Assembly: GCF_002775205.1 (NCBI RefSeq)
Contig: NC_036456.1
Location: 8,025,463-8,089,462, forward strand
Source: Xiphophorus maculatus
Taxonomy: Eukaryota > Chordata > Actinopteri > Cyprinodontiformes > Poeciliidae
Length of the DNA: 64,000 nucleotides
Reading direction: 5' to 3'
Position numbers and translations under genes: made by a program. This document shows, piece by piece, positions 38,703 through 50,112 of the stretch; position 1 is the first letter of the stretch, and each line of letters opens with the position of its first letter. The notes beneath the pieces were generated by a model. That model had not been told where the DNA came from. It saw only the letters and a list, made by a program, of their open reading frames with translations, and made no database searches.

Positions 38703-38823
38703 TTTGGGTTCAAATCTGGATTAAGCGCAGGAATACAAACACGGAGTTATTTCTCCCAGAGTCACAAGAATTTGCTGCAATTCCCCCCCCCATAAAGCTC
38801 GACGCGGTTCAGAGGGGAGCTAA

Positions 38824-39234
38824 ATGCGGCTGTCTGGCGATTCTGCCCCGGGAAGCATGAACAGCAGCGGGTCTGGCAACTTCCTGCTGGTCCCCATCCC
38901 GGAGTATCCCCTGCTGGACTGCGTCCCCAACAAGACGGTGAAGATCGTGGTGCTGGGCGCCAGCAACGTCGGGAAAACCGGTATGGCGGTGGGATGCAGT
39001 TATTCTTGTGGATCCGGGAAAGTTTTCATTTCGGATTAGTCGCGTTGCATTCAAGCGATAAATGGAGGCAAACTGTTTTTTTGTTGTTGTTTTTTTATGA
39101 CCAAAACGTTATTGCGGCTCAGCTCACCTTAAGAGAAACAATTAGGTTTTTTTTAATTTGTAGGTGGCAGAGAAATAAATAAACTGCTACCATTGTTCGA
39201 CGACAGAGGGCGATAAACAGCACTGATTTCCTGA

Positions 39235-39322
<88 letters not shown>

Positions 39323-42300
39323 AAAAAAAAATCAAGCAAAATTTGAATTTGATTAATATCGTTGATGAACTGTAGGGGGGCGGGGGGATAAAATACCATG
39401 GAGTTGGCTATAGAGGTACGAACATAATCATTTCTATGATTTACACTCATAATATTTATGAAAAATAACAACAACTTTAATCATCTTTTTGAAAGTGCTG
39501 GAAGTTCAGTTTTAATTGATGGTGTGAGTCACAGGGTTAAATCATTTTTGAAACATTGTGTTTAACAAAACATGATTTTTAGAAATATCCTTCTGCTAGA
39601 GGGCAGGTTTCTTCACAAACATATGTAGTGGTTGGACATAAACATGGACAAATTTAAGAATTATATTATTTTTGCACTTTATGCGGATGCTCCTTTATCA
39701 TACAGATACAAATTCCACCGGGTGAATGTTATCACTGAAATATTTTAACTTTGGTCCAGCTCTGTCAAGCCACAACTGTACACTTTAATATATTTGGTTA
39801 GGGTTTTGTGCTACAGACCAACACAGAGTAGTGCATAATTGTGAAGTAATTTCAAAGGCTTCAATGTCATTTTTAAACTGAAAATATGCCACTGCTGTCT
39901 TTCACTGTGAGCGAAATAAGTTTAGGGTGACATGTCATTTTAGTTTTCTGCCACACGTGGAATAGATCAAAGTCTTACGTTATAAATGAATGTTTGGGGT
40001 GAAATAATTGACTAATCTATTCCAAGTGTTATAACTTTGTATTATTGCCCTATATGTAACTGTTAGCGAGATGGACAGATTCTCACGGCAGCAATTGCTT
40101 ACACCCGACACAAATGACCAAAACGGTGAAGGTCCCAGAGAAACATTTGATTGCATTTTGTGTTTTTTTTCCGTCTCTTTTCTTTAGCTGGAGTTAGAAA
40201 GCTAAACAGTTTTCTTACACTAGATGAACTATGAGCTGGGAAAACAACAGAGAGTGATCCACACCGCATGTCCAATGAGGCAGGAATGTACTCTGTAGCA
40301 AATCTGGGAGAACCATCAAACTCAGTTATCTGGAAAAGAAGAGCATCACATGTCATAATGTATTACCTCGGCTAATAATCCATGAGTTATTACTGCTGTA
40401 CTCCCATTCTACGTTCATTCAGCGTAACACCACCTTCTGTCAGATCCCAGTCTACCAAACCACATTCAATGGCACCACTGTTAAAAAAAAAGGATAAAAA
40501 GAGATTAATTCACATTGTAGTAACTCTTATAATGAGTTTTGGAGATTTTCTTTAACCTCATTTATCATCCTGCTCACTGTGTGTTGTGGCAAGAAAAACT
40601 CTGCTTTTTTTTGTCACTTTGTTTTTACCACTTTCACACAGAATATCAATACAATACATTGACGTCAGAGAGATGCAACGACCCACCAGTGTCTCTGGAT
40701 GTTATCCAGTGTGCCACTTCAATGAAAAAACACAAAATCTTACCAAGTATTTTTGCTCTTAGTTTCTAGTGCAAATATCTGAGTTCTCTTGAAATAAGAC
40801 AAAACTAACTTACAAGTAACTTTTCAACAAGATACAGGAGCTTGTTTTAAATAAATAATTCCCTGATATTGATAAAAATGTACACGTTAACTGATTTTTT
40901 CACTTGCGTGCATTTGAAAGTGAAACAATCTGCCAATGGATTAGTACTTTTTTGTCAATATTAAGGGATTATTTACTTAAAAGGAGCTCCTATTTCTTGC
41001 TGAAAAGTTACGTGTGAGATAGTTTTGCCTTATTTCAAGAGCATTAAGATATTTGCACTAGAAACTAGACCAAAAATACTTGGTAAGATTTTGTGTTTTC
41101 CATTGCTCTTCTTCCTCACCTTTACGTCACTAATTGACAATTTCTGTTTCACTTTCAGCTCTGATTGTCAGGTTTCTGACTAAGAGGTTCATTGGAGATT
41201 ATGAAGCAAACACAGGTGAGGTTTCCCCCCCCCCCATTCATCTGACTGCCTTTGCCACCAGCGAGCCCCCGCCACGATTGATCCTCTCATCCCTTCACAT
41301 TCACCCTTCCACCCGGATCTTTTTGTCTCTGCAGGAGCGCTCTACTCTAGAAAGGTCACCATGGACGGGGAGGAAGTGTCGCTTCAGATTCAGGACACAC
41401 CCTGCGTTGCCCTCCAGGTTAATTTAAGTGAAGCAAATTACTTGTAGGCATTTGTTTCTAAGGATGTGTATTCATTAGGTTATTGTACATTCTTAAATAG
41501 TAGCAGAAAGTTGACAGGAAAGACATTTTTTGGGGCGGACGAATTACAGTCTGTTTGCGTAGGTTCTATAAGGTATGCATATGATGTATGGCACTAGTGG
41601 CATGCCAGAAACAGACCTTTTGTTATTTTATTAATTTTTTACCAAGAAGTCAGTAAAGAAAAGAAAACATGGACAGTAGCTCCTAAATAGTTTCTGACTA
41701 ATTGGCACTATGGAGGTTAAGGCTATAGAGAGCATTACAAAATGTTAAAAAAAAAAGAATTCTGTAAATTCGTGTCATGATACAGGTCTTGAATTTCAAT
41801 CATAATGCCCTTAAAAAGTCTTAAATTTGAGTCGATGAAACCTGCAGAAACCCTGTTCCTTGCCATGGTCTGAGCCATGCTCTGTCTTAAAATTCCAGGT
41901 TATTAATTGGAAACGTAGGACTAAGTGTTTGGGATTTGAAAAAGAGTAATACAAATAGTCAGTGATTTCAACAGGCATTTAATGGAATAACTGGATAATT
42001 GAGCTGAAATAATTTTCCGACTGGCTGGCAGAAAATGATCTGCACTGGAATGTTGTTTCTAGATACTGATTCCCCCCACACACACACACGGACCGGCTTT
42101 AATGAGGTGACTTGGCAAACTGACAGACGTCTGTATCTCCACAGACGATGTATCAAATATAGTGACCTTGATATGTTAAGATACATGTTTCATTTTTACT
42201 CCCTGGACAATTTCACTTGACCTTATGTCTTGGCACAGTCTGCACTGAACTTGGAGGAGAAATACTTGTTCTGTTCAGTGTGATTCTAGCAATTATGAGG

Positions 42301-45300
42301 CCAAATTTTGGGGAATGTAAATGTTGTGCAGTTCAAATTCTGCCTTAAAATTAAAGCTAATTAGGCTGCATTTGCATTGCTGGACATTTGGCTTAAGTTT
42401 TGTAATCATTAGTGAGTGAGTGGTTTTTTTTGTTGTTGTTGTGGGCGTACAACTCTTGTTTTGAAACTTCTCAATAAGAATAACATATTGTATGTGTCTG
42501 ATAACATTGAGTTTGATTAGTTCCCGCCTGGAGAACTCACATAGAGTGAGAGAGAGAGGGGACAGAAAGGCAAAAAGAGGCACAAGTTTAAAGCTGTGAT
42601 CTTCATTTCATACTTAATAACATTTAATTGACACATTCAGTCTATGCTACTCATTTCTGTTGGTTATGAGCTGGCAGCCAAACCGCCACCTACGTACTCA
42701 TGTGACTCTTTTTGTGTTTTGGCAGGATGACGCTGAAGGCCTGTACTGCCAGGAGCAGATCAACAGGTCAGGCTTACACCACGTCATTGTAGGCTTTAAC
42801 ATAAAATGAATGTTTTCAAGCTTATTTTCTTTACTGTCTTCCCTTTTTTTTCTCAGGTCCATCTACTGGGCAGACGGGTATGTGTTGGTTTTCTCCATTA
42901 CAGACAACAGTAGCTACCGAACCATTCAACCTCTGTACCAGCACATCAGGCGAATACACCCTTCTGGAAACATCCCAGTTATCCTGGTAAGGATGATTCA
43001 TGTGAATAAATGTTAGTTCAATTCCATCCAATTGATATTCCGTCTGGCATGTTTTTGAATTCTTTTCAGCTACAGTAGCTCACTGTAAATATTTTTGTTA
43101 TATTTGTCACATTACAGATATGAAATTCAGTGTCTTTTATTGGGATTTTATGCAACATACCAAAACAAAAAGGATTTGAAGGTTTAGAATAACTCTAAAC
43201 CTTCAACCAGAGCTACAATGAAACACCTAAAGACATATTCAGGTGTTACAATGTCCCAGTCAAACCTGAATCTAGTCTAGTTTTACCACAGGTCTTCTGT
43301 GGGAGGACTTTCAAATGTTTGTTCATAGACACTTTCCTGCCATTCTGACTCAGTTAGACCTTTTCTGCAGGGAAGCAAGAGGTGATTTCGCAAAGTATTC
43401 AGTCCCGATAAAACACATTAAGGTTTCTGGGTGTAATGTGCTAACAGTATTTATTTCAACGCAGACCAGACAAGAAGCCTCCCGACCTTAATCCCTTAAT
43501 CTAATCTGCATCATAATCTGTTCCCCACTGCAGGTTGGCAACAAGAGTGACCTGCTCCGAGCTCGACAAGTCCCCGCAGAGGAGGGCGACACGTTAGCAA
43601 CTTCACTAGGTGTGGCATTTTCCCGCTTTCACCAGCCATGATTTGAATTCAGCGCAGCATAACCGGTGTTAGGCTTGAGTCTTTTGAAATACTTGCATCT
43701 GACTGGAGCCTATGTAATTTTGAAATACAAATGAAAATGTTAATGCTTCTGGAGAAGATTACAAGTTTTGCTTTGAATGGAGCAACAATTTATCCCTGCA
43801 CTTACCCAGGCATACCTGGCAATATTCAGTGCTGTGTTAATAATAATTAAAGGTAAAGATGCTCCTAGGCTTTTAAAAGACCGGTGACAAGTAAAGATTG
43901 GCAATTGTTTTCCATAGAAAGTTATCTATTTTTTGCAAGGACAAAAACACCTATTTAAAAATTTTTTGTTGTCTATCTTATGTTAAGATTTTGCACGTAA
44001 ACACTAATTATGTAAATAAAACTTCCCGAGGTCAAACATTTGAAGATTTAGCATCAAATTTGACATTTTATAGGGTAATATAGCAAGGCTATAAATGTTG
44101 GCTAATATTCCTACAGGCAATGGCACAAATATGACTTACATAGTTTGTTAGCAAGATTACTCCTACCAGGTCTTGCTATGCTGTTTCCAAGCAGGAACTG
44201 TCCAACGGTATGTAGAGTGTATGATATAAACTTCAAAACAATTGATAGGGAGCTTCACAGCAGATGCCAGCTTTAGCATTGTATGCCTAGAGATGAGTGA
44301 ATCTACGTTGGCGTAGACAGAGAGTATGCACAACTTAGCATGAGATTAAGTTACATTAATATCAGATCATTGCTTTGGCAACTTTGCAAATTTTGTTGCA
44401 GTTGTCCATATGTGTTGTTCATATTAAGCTCATATACCATGCAATTTACCAGAGTAATACATGGCAGCCTGGGAAAGCTGGAAATGAAGTTATTTGTGTT
44501 GCTCAGAGAAACACACTGTTTCTTAAGGCAGCTGTTTCCATAAAACTTAAAAACACAATTCAAGTATGCAGTAATAATACACACTCCCTTTGCATTAAAT
44601 GGTTAGTTATTTACACTGATGACTGAGCTTTAGGTCTGTTAAAAGTAATGTTCCATGTAAAATCCATAACACCGAAAGCATCAGGTACTCATTTTTACAC
44701 TTTCTATTTTAGGTAGGCTACTGGCTGCTGATAGGAACCCAACAGAACCGATCTCTGCTGAACTGAATCTATTTAGAACTTCTATATTTAAGCAAGAACT
44801 TTGTCCCAACTTTAGTAATGGCTGGAATGTGTTTCTGAAAAGCTTCTTGCGTTTACCTAGGAGACATACAGCATAATAACACCAGCAGCTACAATCTAAG
44901 TTGACAAAATTCAAACTTATTTATACCCTAACCCAATGTTCCTTTGTGATTCTTTATATTTTGACCCACTCTGAGTGTGTGCAAGGTCGATGTTTTTGGT
45001 TATCAAGTGAAATATCTTGAAAGCTATTTGATGTTCGTGGTTCACAGGAGATAATTGCTCTCTCACTTCCTGCCTTGTTCTTGATCCAAGAATTCCTGCT
45101 TGCCCGGTTTGGAAAAAAGAAGCAAGATAAGTAAACAAGCAGCCAGTTCCTAGATGGTTAATTGGGGTCAAGCGCAGGTCACACCAACCAATACCAACAG
45201 CTTCAAAACTAAGGAACAGGTCTAGTTGAGCTCCCTTACAAATTTGTTGCCTCGATAAACTGTGTCCTCGATGTTGCCTGATGTGAGAGGAATGTTGACA

Positions 45301-46876
45301 ATTATCGGGATGATGATAAACCATCTCATGAAACTCTGTCCTGAGTTTCATGAGTTACATAAGGAACACCATTTTGATGCATTAACATTATTTCAAGCAT
45401 ATTTCTAGTTGCGCTAGTTTATCATAACAATAAAGTAAAGATCAAATTTTGCCAGTTTCGCCAGAAACAAAACTATTCGCTTCGAGGAAATAGTTGGGTG
45501 AGGTTGATATTTGTCTGAACTATGTCTCTGATCCCAGGGGGCGTTTACTTCGAGGCCTCGGCCAGAGAGAACCACGAGGGAGTCCACGCCGCCTTCCTCC
45601 ATCTCTGCCAGGAGGTGGGGCCTTATCTTTCTGTCAAAAAACGTTTGATTGGTGAAGAGGCGGGAGCCCATATTTATAGAACAGCTGTCCTGATGACAGC
45701 ATTTTATTTAGCTCCTGAGGTGTTGGTCATTTTTAGATCCACCATCCTTTAAAGGAATTTTATGCTCTGTGGGAGCTATGATAGCTGAGTGATGACTAAA
45801 AAAGCGGAAATACCATCTGTTTATCTTTTTGGCCTTAAAGGGAAACCAAACTGCATTGTAAATTTTTTTTTTCTCCAGCAGAGTAACAGTTGTTACCCTC
45901 AGGGAGGATCACTGAATGTGCAGCTTCCTGCTTCTTGCTCACACATGCAAAGTCAACACTGCAAAAACACAAAATCTTGCCAGATAATTATTTTTGTCAA
46001 ATTTCTAGTGCAAATATCTTCATTCTCTTGACGTAATTTTTCAGCAAGATAAAGGAGGTTGTTTTAAGTAAATGATTCCATAATATTGATGAAAAATACA
46101 AGTGAAAGAATTAATCTGCCATTAGAACTACAGTCCATTTTTTAAATAAAATTTAAATAAGCTCCTATATCTTGCTGAAATGTCACTTTAGGTTCAGGTA
46201 GTCTTATTTCAAGTGTTCTTGGAATTTTGTAGAAAATGAATTTGTAAACGATTGTTGATCCTAAAGAAAAACAGGACCCTGCACAACTTTCATATAGTCA
46301 GCTTCCTATAATAATGGCCTAAGTCGATTTTCGCCAAAAGTGTTCCTCTTTTGAAAGAAGTCATGATTTTTTCCCCCCAAAATAAATTTGGCAAAAAAAA
46401 TTACTTGGGTCATTATTTTAGGTAGGTGATGACATTAGATCCCCAAAATTGATCCAAACTTTTTTGGGGTTATCTTTTTTCTATTTTTCATTTGCCAACA
46501 TTTGAGCAGAGGTTGTTGTTTTTAGCAAAATATGCTTGAGAGGCAAATTCACTCCATTTTTGGTGGATGGGGAAGCCAAAGAAAATCATCCAGAGAGCCG
46601 TAAATGGCCCTCTGGCCACAGTTTTGGACATCCCTGACTTAGGCTACATCCATTTGATGTAGTGATTAAATTGTTTCACTGAAACAATTTAAAACGGAAA
46701 CCTCCTAAAATATGCCTTCTGTGCACCAGGTGATCCGGGCGCTGGGAGGCGGGAATGGGGAGAAGAGGAAGGGCGGCCTACACCTGGCCAGACCCAAGTC
46801 TCCCAATATGCAGGAGCTGAAGAGGAGGTTCAGACAGGTGCTTTCCTCCAAAGTAAAATCAGCTACAACTATCTGA
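38824..46876 (+). CDS. rasl11a: Ras-like protein family member 11A
   Basis: Eight coding exons: 38824-38980, 41159-41215, 41335-41417, 42726-42766, 42857-42986, 43534-43609, 45538-45614 and 46730-46876, all in frame, giving 255 aa. It is an atypical Ras-like small GTPase; mammalian RASL11A is reported as a chromatin-associated regulator of rRNA transcription. The P-loop GASNVGKT is at residues 45-52, the switch I region [11 protein letters not shown] follows, the G4 box NKSD is at 159-162 and the G5-like EASA at 187-190. The G3 box reads DTPC instead of DTPG/DTAG, so Cys95 replaces the usual Gly. There is no C-terminal CAAX box; the tail keeps the family motif [14 protein letters not shown]. 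The N-terminal LLVPIPEYP and [11 protein letters not shown] favour RASL11A over RASL11B. The first ATG (38824) has A at -3; a second in-frame ATG lies at 38857. The donor after exon 3 (GTTAAT) is weak. As I recall, mammalian RASL11 genes have four exons, so this one appears to carry extra introns. Confidence 0.94.
39233..39330 (+). repeat. (GAAA)n array in rasl11a intron 1
   Basis: About 22 perfect GAAA units followed by an A-run. It lies 250 bp after the exon 1 donor. Opposite strand composition to the array at 38588-38702. Confidence 0.92.
39775..39870 (+). mobile_element. Fragment of Tc1-associated teleost repeat
   Basis: CTACAGACCAACACAGAGTA and GTGCATAATTGTGAAGTAAT match the tail of the family seen at 23205 and 43130. 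In rasl11a intron 1. Confidence 0.55.
40721..41104. mobile_element. Palindromic MITE family, copy 2 (full length)
   Basis: The end ACACAAAATCTTACCAAGTA has its perfect complement at the right edge, and the arms stay complementary inward (TTTCTAGTGCAAATATCT). It lies just upstream of rasl11a exon 2 (acceptor at 41158), so its right edge is about 55 bp from the splice site. Confidence 0.8.
43130..43440 (+). mobile_element. Decayed Tc1-like transposase relic
   Basis: CCAGAGCTACAATGAAACAC, GACATATTCAGGTGTTACAA and GTCCCAGTCAAACCTGAATC are diverged forms of the Tc1-like region after the QQDND motif. In the rasl11a intron before exon 6. Confidence 0.6.
45961..46232. mobile_element. Palindromic MITE family, copy 3
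   Basis: GCAAAAACACAAAATCTTGC at the left and arm sequences GCAAGATAAAGGAGGTTGTT and AAGCTCCTATATCTTGCTGA identify it. More diverged than the copy at 40721. In the last rasl11a intron. Confidence 0.7.
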
Positions 46877-47717
46877 CCTGGAGCTGAATGGGGACAAAGC
46901 GTGACATGGTAGCAGCTTCCACGCAGGAGGCGATATCAAAGTCTTCTGTCGAAATTAAAAGGTTCGGCGTCTGAAGCGGGACATGAATACTACCGAGGCG
47001 TTCTGAGGAGATCAAAGCCTTTCAAAGAGCACAAGGAGTTCCTCCTTAGATAGACAGATAAAGGCAGAGACTGAGTTTAGCTCTGGAAAAGACTCCTGGT
47101 CAGCAGAATCTCCGTGCTGGAATTAACAAAGAGCAGGAGTGATTAATTTCTTGCTCTCAAGAGAATGAAAATGGCTTTTTTTTTTTAACCCAAAGCAATA
47201 AAATCTTTCAGAATTTCATCCGAAGACAGATTCTTAGATTATACTTACAAACTTTGTTCTTTATTTTTCATTTCCACTGGTGTTGTTGTTTTAAACAGCT
47301 GATGTAAATATTTTTAAGAATGTCAGGACTTTTTAAAATAATAAAAGAAATGCCTTCCTTGCATCCTCGTTGAGGATATTTTGAACAAAAACAGGAAATG
47401 ACCCCAAAAATGCAAGAGTTCATGGCTATACAAAAGGACAAATGACAGAGGACGGAAATCCTTTTATTCCAAACTGAGGAGCGAGTTCCTCATCTTTAAA
47501 GATGCCCTGGGTTCATATTTAGAGAACAAAAAAATATAAAAGATCTGTTCAAATGAGAAGGAAGTCATTTTACATCATACGCTGATAAAACAGACAGGTA
47601 GTGTCTAACCATTAAAAAGAGTTTAATAATTTCCATGAATTTTATTCTATTGTTCAGTCTTTAAAAAGTTGTTTAAAGAAAGTAGATCCCATCTGTTGTT
47701 CGCAATCCCTTTGTACC

Positions 47718-47723
47718 AATAAA
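47718..47723 (+). terminator. rasl11a: Candidate poly(A) signal AATAAA for rasl11a
   Basis: AATAAA followed within about 35 bases by a GT-rich stretch (TTGTTCTGTGTG). This gives a 3' UTR of about 0.87 kb. Proximal AATAAA at 47197 and 47340 are alternatives. Confidence 0.5.
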
Positions 47724-47852
47724 TTGTTGGTATTAACACTATAAAATACTACTTGTTCTGTGTGAAGATCATGGCTTGGTTACTAGAAACAGTGTATGTT
47801 TTTATGTGTGTGCGTGTGTTTCCACTGTTCTCATGACCTCTCCTGCTGCTGA

Positions 47853-47874
47853 AACACACACACACACACGCACA

Positions 47875-47940
<66 letters not shown>
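47853..47940 (+). repeat. (CA)n microsatellite
   Basis: About 44 CA units with two single-base interruptions. Open frames across it encode only TH or CV repeats. Confidence 0.95.
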
Positions 47941-47943
<3 letters not shown>

Positions 47944-48016
47944 TTCCCAATAAAGACAAATTCCTCCTCATCTGGAATTTCTTTCTGGGTCACTGAGCCA
48001 CTAGTCTTTAGCAATA

Positions 48017-48070
48017 TACACACACACACACGCACACACACACACACACGCACACCCGCCCACACACACT
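48017..48070 (+). repeat. (CA)n microsatellite, second block
   Basis: Interrupted CA repeat, 80 bp after the first block. Confidence 0.9.
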
Positions 48071-48074
48071 AAAC

Positions 48075-48510
48075 ACTAAACCTAACCATTACCAGTACAT
48101 GTCTAACTCTAAATCTAACCAAAACTAAATTCACATCTTAGTCCTAAACCCAACCCTAAAACAGCACTTCTTTTATGTGGTCTGTCCTCTGGACCCCATT
48201 AGGAGCACAGGGTTCTCACAGCGTATGTGTTAGGACAATTGTTCCTACAATGTGTCAAAAACAAGAACACACACAGTATGTTTATCTTCACAAGGACTTT
48301 TTTATTTACTTTCATTAATTTGTCATTAATTTCTACAGCATAACCATGACCATATCACTAAACCTAACAATTGTCAGTACATGCTTAGCCCTAAACCTAA
48401 CAAACTCAATTCACACCGTAATCCGAACTCTAACCTCTAACCTAAAACCAGCACTTGTTCTCATGGGGGCCACATAAGGATCTCTGGGTCCTCGCAATGT
48501 AGTTTTTGTT
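48075..48510 (+). repeat. Two-unit tandem repeat with CTAAACCTAAC-rich blocks
   Basis: ACTAAACCTAAC...CAGTACATG occurs at 48075 and again at 48357, an offset of 282 bp. Each copy is followed by AAAAC(C)AGCACTT and a variant of GGTCCTCRC. The CTAACCC-type words look telomere-like but are irregular. Probably part of a fish transposon family that carries CA tracts. Confidence 0.6.
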
Positions 48511-48961
48511 GGAAAAAATGTGCCTTACAAAATGAGAAATGTTAAAACAGACACACACACAATCACACACAGTGAAAAATGTTTGCTGACCCCAACTCTA
48601 ACCCTTTTGCTCTCTGACCTTTGGAAGCAGCAGGACTCCATCAAACTCAGGAGAAAGCCCTTTCAGAGAACTCGCCATGCATTTGGTCAAACTGCCATTA
48701 GATGAATGCAGACCCCAGAGTTGTGTTCTTGTCTTACTCAACCTATGGATGTGGATGTGTTTAAACAGTGACGACCTTCCTCCACCGAACATAACTCATT
48801 GTTTTTTTGTAGGAACATTTTTAAGCTTAAGGATAAGGTAAGTAAATACAATATTGGATTTTTAAATTTTTTTTACTTTTATCTGAAAAAGAGTTTTTAT
48901 TACAATCTCTGGTGTATTTTGGTCACTTGTTTTCAAATGAGCTCTCAAATTTCTTCCTCTA

Positions 48962-49001
48962 CCACACACACACACACACACACATAAAAACACACACACA
49001 C
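48962..49001 (+). repeat. (CA)n microsatellite, third block
   Basis: CA repeat broken by TAAAA. Confidence 0.85.
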
Positions 49002-49364
49002 CGATCTCTAAAATCTCCTTCCTGTGAGCCACTGTGCCACATATTTGGCTCCACTAGACAAAGAGGAAACTTTTGCACTTTCCCTCTAGGCCACTTTATC
49101 AGCTCCGACTCTTACTTCAGCAGGGAGTTAGTGTGATAGATGGAGACCTAATGTGACATTATGAGGTTAGATTCATAGAAGTAAGCCTCTTCCAAGTGTT
49201 GCCTTTTTTTGGTGAGGGCAGTCCGAGCTTTACTGGGATCCGTTTCAAATGTTAGAAAAGCTGGGAGAACAAGATGACTTTGATATATATGTCCAACTCT
49301 ATAATTCATAACAATACAATTTGTTGCACAAGTAGTCACAATATTTGACCATTTTCTTCTTCTG

Positions 49365-49640
49365 TCACGCTACGATCCACAAACATCGTTGTATTTTATA
49401 GGGATTTTATGCGACAGACCTACAGAAGGCCGTGCTGCGATTAGAGTGAGAAGCCTTTAGGAAATGTTTCTGCCATTTTTGTACTTCTAGAGACAAAAAC
49501 TTTTGCCTACTTTGCTTTGCAACCTCCATCAGGTTTGATACAAAGACTCTGACAGATTTGTTTGTCCACGTCTTGCAACAGATTCACAATTTCATCCAGG
49601 TTAATTTCATTTGGCTGTATATTTAACATGGAAATGCTTT
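49365..49640 (+). mobile_element. Fragment of Tc1-associated teleost repeat
   Basis: ATAGGGATTTTATGCGACAG then ACCTACAGAAGG, and the downstream order of words, match the family tail seen at 39775 and 43130. Heavily diverged. Confidence 0.45.
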
Positions 49641-50112
49641 TAACACGCTTAAACGATACTAGTACAACAAAACTGTATTAGTTTTAGTCAAGGCTATCAT
49701 ACACTTTTGATATCATACCAGTTCATTCCTTGTAGGTACAAATGGAAAGTCGTGCAACAATGCACACAAACTAAAACATGGTGAAGTTGCATTTTACTTA
49801 TCTTTTTGTGACTAAGTTAAGTTTTAACAAGTTTGCAGCTACTTTTGATCTAATTAAGGTTCATAGAAACCAATGCAAAACACAATTTTTACCACATTTT
49901 CCAATTTCTTGCTACTATTCCAATTCTTCTGTCTTCCCTCCTTTCATAGTCTGTGGGTCGGGAGTTCAACCCAGACGTGACCTTTACTTCCTGCCTCCTC
50001 TTAAAGATGACATAGCGGGACCAAATGCATGCATATGTCCACGTAAGCAGCTTGGTTGTGTCCTACAATGTGCTGCTGCTTTTCCTACGGTGTTCACCAT
50101 AAAACACCCACA

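Larger units (their letters stand above)
35983..38823. other. Intergenic region between divergent usp12 and rasl11a
   Basis: The 2.8 kb hold the usp12 promoter edge, a G-run (36189-36236), a degenerate minisatellite (36390-37140), a palindrome (37487-37514), a TCTA array, a C-run and the TTTC array just before rasl11a. In human, RPL21 lies between these two genes; I see no RPL21 coding sequence here. Confidence 0.7.

Noticed and set aside
39153..39474. Frames rich in Ser-Phe-Leu repeats on the - strand
   Set aside because: They are translations of the (GAAA)n array.
46570..46640. Possible right end of another fish transposon (AAATGGCCCTCTGGCCACAG then TTTTGGACATCCCTG)
   Set aside because: The wording resembles a known repeat end, but no matching left end or target duplication could be placed, so it is not listed as a feature.
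47749..48072. Frames rich in Thr-His or Cys-Val repeats
   Set aside because: They are translations of the (CA)n microsatellites on each strand.
48075..48450. Telomere-like CTAACCC/CTAAACC words
   Set aside because: Irregular and embedded in a 282-bp tandem unit; not a perfect TTAGGG array, so not an interstitial telomere on this evidence.
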